Source: Dyella sp. GSA-30 (GTDB lineage: Bacteria; Pseudomonadota; Gammaproteobacteria; Xanthomonadales; Rhodanobacteraceae). From it: a DNA stretch of 64,000 nt. This document shows, one piece after another, positions 62,130 to 64,000 of the stretch. Under the pieces are notes generated by a model. It was not told the origin of the DNA. It was given only the letters and a program-made list of their open reading frames with translations, and searched no databases. Numbering within the stretch: the stretch's first letter is position 1; each line of letters starts with the position of its first letter. Both the position numbers and the translations under genes were made by a program. The stretch lies in the NCBI RefSeq assembly GCF_027924605.1, contig NZ_AP027042.1, forward strand, positions 2,085,524 through 2,149,523, written 5' to 3'.

Positions 62130-63662
62130 TCAGGCCAGCTCTTCGCTATGCACGGCGGGTAGCGGTGTGTGTTCGGCGTGCGTATTGGAGAGCTTCTTCA
62201 TCACCGGCAACACCGCCAGCGCCACCACGGTGCAGGCGATGCCGACCAGACCAAGCTTGTTGAACAGGCTGATATAGATCGGCAGGGACTGTACCGGGTC
62301 GCTGACATCCTGCGGAATGCTGGCGTAGTTGGCGACGATGCTGCCCAGGTACTGCGAGATGCCGACGGCGACGTAATACGCGCCCATCATGAAGCCACCC
62401 ATGCGCGCCGGCACATAGCGGGCGATCATGGCCAGCCCCAGGCCGCTGACCAGCAGCTCGCCGAGCGAATATAGGCCGTAGCCCCAGACCATGGTCCAGG
62501 AAGACACCTGGCCGGCGACGGCGCTCATCGCACCGATGCCGTACATGAAGAAACCCACCGCAACGGCGGCGAAGCCCAAGGCGAACTTGGCGGCAACGGA
62601 CGGATCCTTGCCGATGCGGCCGAGCGAGTTATAGAAAAACACCAGCACCGGACTCAGGATCACGATCCAGATCGCGTTGAGGTTCTGGTACTGCTCGGGG
62701 ATCCAGGTGAACAGATGGAAGCCGAACACGTTGAAGGCGAGGTCGACGTTCTTCTGCGCAAACAGGTTCAGCGACGTCGCCATCTGCGCGTAGAAGATGA
62801 AGAAGAAAATCGTCTGCACCGTCAGCACCAGCGCCACGATCAGTCCGGAACGCTCGCTCTTCTGACTGTTCGAAATCAGGTAGGCAAAGATGCACAGAAT
62901 AATGATGCCGGCCAGGATCACCGCGCCCTTGGCGATCAGCAGGCTCTGCAGGATGCTGGCGGCGACGAACACCATCACCAGCGAGGCGGCGAGCAGGGCG
63001 AGAATGCGCTTGATACCCACGGGTCTTTCGTCGGCCGGCGAACCGATGTGCGCCAACGTGCGAAACATCAGCATGTAGTTGCCCAGGCCGAGGATCAGGC
63101 CAACCGCGCAAGCACCGAACGCGGTATGCCAGCCCAGCGAATCGCCATAGTTTTCGCCGACGTAGTTGCGGATCCACGGCGTGGCGGTCATCGAAATCAT
63201 CGAGCCGACATTCACCGCCATGTAGTAGATGGTGAACGCGCTATCGATGCGCGTGTCGTCGCCTTCGTAGATTTTGCGCACCAGGTTGCCGGCATTGGGT
63301 TTGAAGAAACCGTTGCCGACCACGATGACGCCGAGCGCGGTGTAGAGCAGCGTCGGGTTGCTGGAAGGGATCCACAGCATGGCGTAGCCGAGCATCAAGA
63401 CGACGGCGCCGGTCAGCATGGTGCGGCGGGTGCCGATCAGCTTGTCGCCGACCCAGCCGCCGATCGCCGGCGTGGCGTAGATCAACGCCGCCGCCGCGCC
63501 CCAGACGAGGTTGGCCTTGGTATCGACGAAGCCGAGCTTCTTCATCATGTAGGTGACCATCAACACCTGCATGCCGTAGAAGCCAAAACGCTCCCACATC
63601 TCGATCAGAAAAACGGTGGTGAACGATCGAGTCTGCGAGACCGGTAGGTTCTGAGTTGCCAT
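62130..63662 (-). CDS. POT-family proton-dependent oligopeptide transporter
   Basis: A 510-residue MFS transporter importing di- and tripeptides with protons. 'FLIEMWERFGFYGMQ' on helix 1 is the ExxERFxYY-type motif. 'AAALIYATPAIGGWVGDKLIGTRRTML' and 'VGNGFFKPNAGNLVRKIYE' (PTR2 signature) follow. The helix-4 'IDSAFTIYYMAVNVGS' is typical, and about 14 helices are visible. ATG 63662 is chosen; a GTG at 63677 is in frame. It is transcribed toward regB, leaving a 51-bp gap. Confidence 0.92.
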   Translation of the reverse strand: MATQNLPVSQTRSFTTVFLIEMWERFGFYGMQVLMVTYMMKKLGFVDTKANLVWGAAAALIYATPAIGGWVGDKLIGTRRTMLTGAVVLMLGYAMLWIPSSNPTLLYTALGVIVVGNGFFKPNAGNLVRKIYEGDDTRIDSAFTIYYMAVNVGSMISMTATPWIRNYVGENYGDSLGWHTAFGACAVGLILGLGNYMLMFRTLAHIGSPADERPVGIKRILALLAASLVMVFVAASILQSLLIAKGAVILAGIIILCIFAYLISNSQKSERSGLIVALVLTVQTIFFFIFYAQMATSLNLFAQKNVDLAFNVFGFHLFTWIPEQYQNLNAIWIVILSPVLVFFYNSLGRIGKDPSVAAKFALGFAAVAVGFFMYGIGAMSAVAGQVSSWTMVWGYGLYSLGELLVSGLGLAMIARYVPARMGGFMMGAYYVAVGISQYLGSIVANYASIPQDVSDPVQSLPIYISLFNKLGLVGIACTVVALAVLPVMKKLSNTHAEHTPLPAVHSEELA

Positions 63663-63955
63663 AGTTGTTCCGTACACGATTCATACAACGGCCGCATGGC
63701 GACCGGCGGATGGCCCCTGAGTGGCGGCCATAATCGGTCAAGGTTACCCGATTCGTTCGGCCGGTCGCGCTGCGGCGCGTCAGACAAGACCTTGCGCCAG
63801 CTTGGCCGGAGTGTGGCCCGGGGCGGTCAGCAAAGGGGCGCTTGTGGCATCATGCCGCGCTTATCGCCTGAGAATTCCGCCAGATCATGCCGATTTTCCC
63901 GCTTTACAGCCTGTCGACGCCTGCCCGCTTCCGGGCCGGAAAGGGCGGCTGATCG
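63663..63955. other. Intergenic region upstream of the peptide transporter
   Basis: A 293-bp stretch without a supported gene. A 21-codon ORF starting ATG 63887 has no recognisable product. It should carry the transporter promoter on the minus strand; no clear box, operator or repeat was seen. Confidence 0.4.
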
Positions 63956-64000
63956 ATGGCCGCGCAGGGTTTTCGTGGCCCCCGGCAGGTCTGGGCAGCC
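63956..64000 (+). CDS. Possible start of a gene cut by the right window edge
   Basis: ATG 63956 opens a frame (MAAQGFRGPRQVWAA) that runs off the end. An AAAGGGCGG lies about nine bases upstream. Only 15 codons are visible, so neither reality nor product can be judged. Confidence 0.25.
   Translation, partial: MAAQGFRGPRQVWAA

Overview
The window is chromosomal DNA from a high-GC gammaproteobacterium, most likely of the order Xanthomonadales/Lysobacterales and, by inference, the family Rhodanobacteraceae (Dyella/Rhodanobacter/Luteibacter-like). The basis is the pyrB-ruvX-yqgE-tonB-gshB / pilGHIJ-chpA synteny shared with xanthomonads and pseudomonads, the overall gene style, and dispersed GC-rich dyads of the 'CCCTCTCCCC...GGGGAGAGGG' type. 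No rRNA, tRNA, CRISPR array, insertion sequence or prophage was seen.

Layout. 1-7.1 kb: a lipoprotein cut by the window edge, a thiolase, then on the minus strand gshB, a TonB-like gene, yqgE, ruvX and pyrB. 7.4-19.6 kb: the Pil-Chp chemosensory operon that controls type IV pili: pilG, pilH, pilI, pilJ, chpA (2047 residues), a CheB-like gene and a CheW-like gene. pilK is absent. Between pilJ and chpA, where pilK sits in Pseudomonas, there is a 268-bp element made of nested inverted repeats that would fold into a three-armed structure. 19.7-33.5 kb: an accessory locus of Sec-exported Rhs/YD-repeat proteins. Three tandem genes encode N-terminal halves with variable N-termini and closely similar C-termini. 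They are followed by a separately exported core-plus-tip half with a DUF6869-like immunity gene, then by an intact 1489-residue Rhs gene with a DUF4279-like immunity gene and some orphan small genes. 33.6-36.3 kb: small hypothetical genes, a methyltransferase and an AT-richer glycosyltransferase, probably acquired horizontally.

36.3-48.3 kb is mostly housekeeping: a GH17-GT2 glucan synthase (NdvB-like), rsmE, bioA, gspN, two inositol-monophosphatase-family enzymes (one is CysQ), nudE, mazG, a GSGD-repeat secreted protein and an SLC13-type permease. 48.4-52.5 kb: the ybbP/ybbA ABC system, divergent from tesA with overlapping start codons. 52.5-54.3 kb: an OmpR-type regulator and a histidine kinase whose ATP lid is degenerate. 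54.4-60 kb: a fused 3-oxoacid CoA-transferase, a BlaI repressor with two palindromic operators and two tandem BlaR1-like M56 peptidases, and an isoaspartyl peptidase. 60.2-63.7 kb: a RegA/RegB (PrrA/PrrB) redox two-component pair and a POT-family peptide transporter.

Whole-window patterns: a composite GC-rich dyad occurs five times, each time between converging genes, which suggests bidirectional terminators. ATGA start/stop overlaps are common (ruvX/yqgE, tonB/gshB, gspN/IMPase, regA/regB, Rhs genes), implying translational coupling. All calls were made by reading the sequence; no database search was run.
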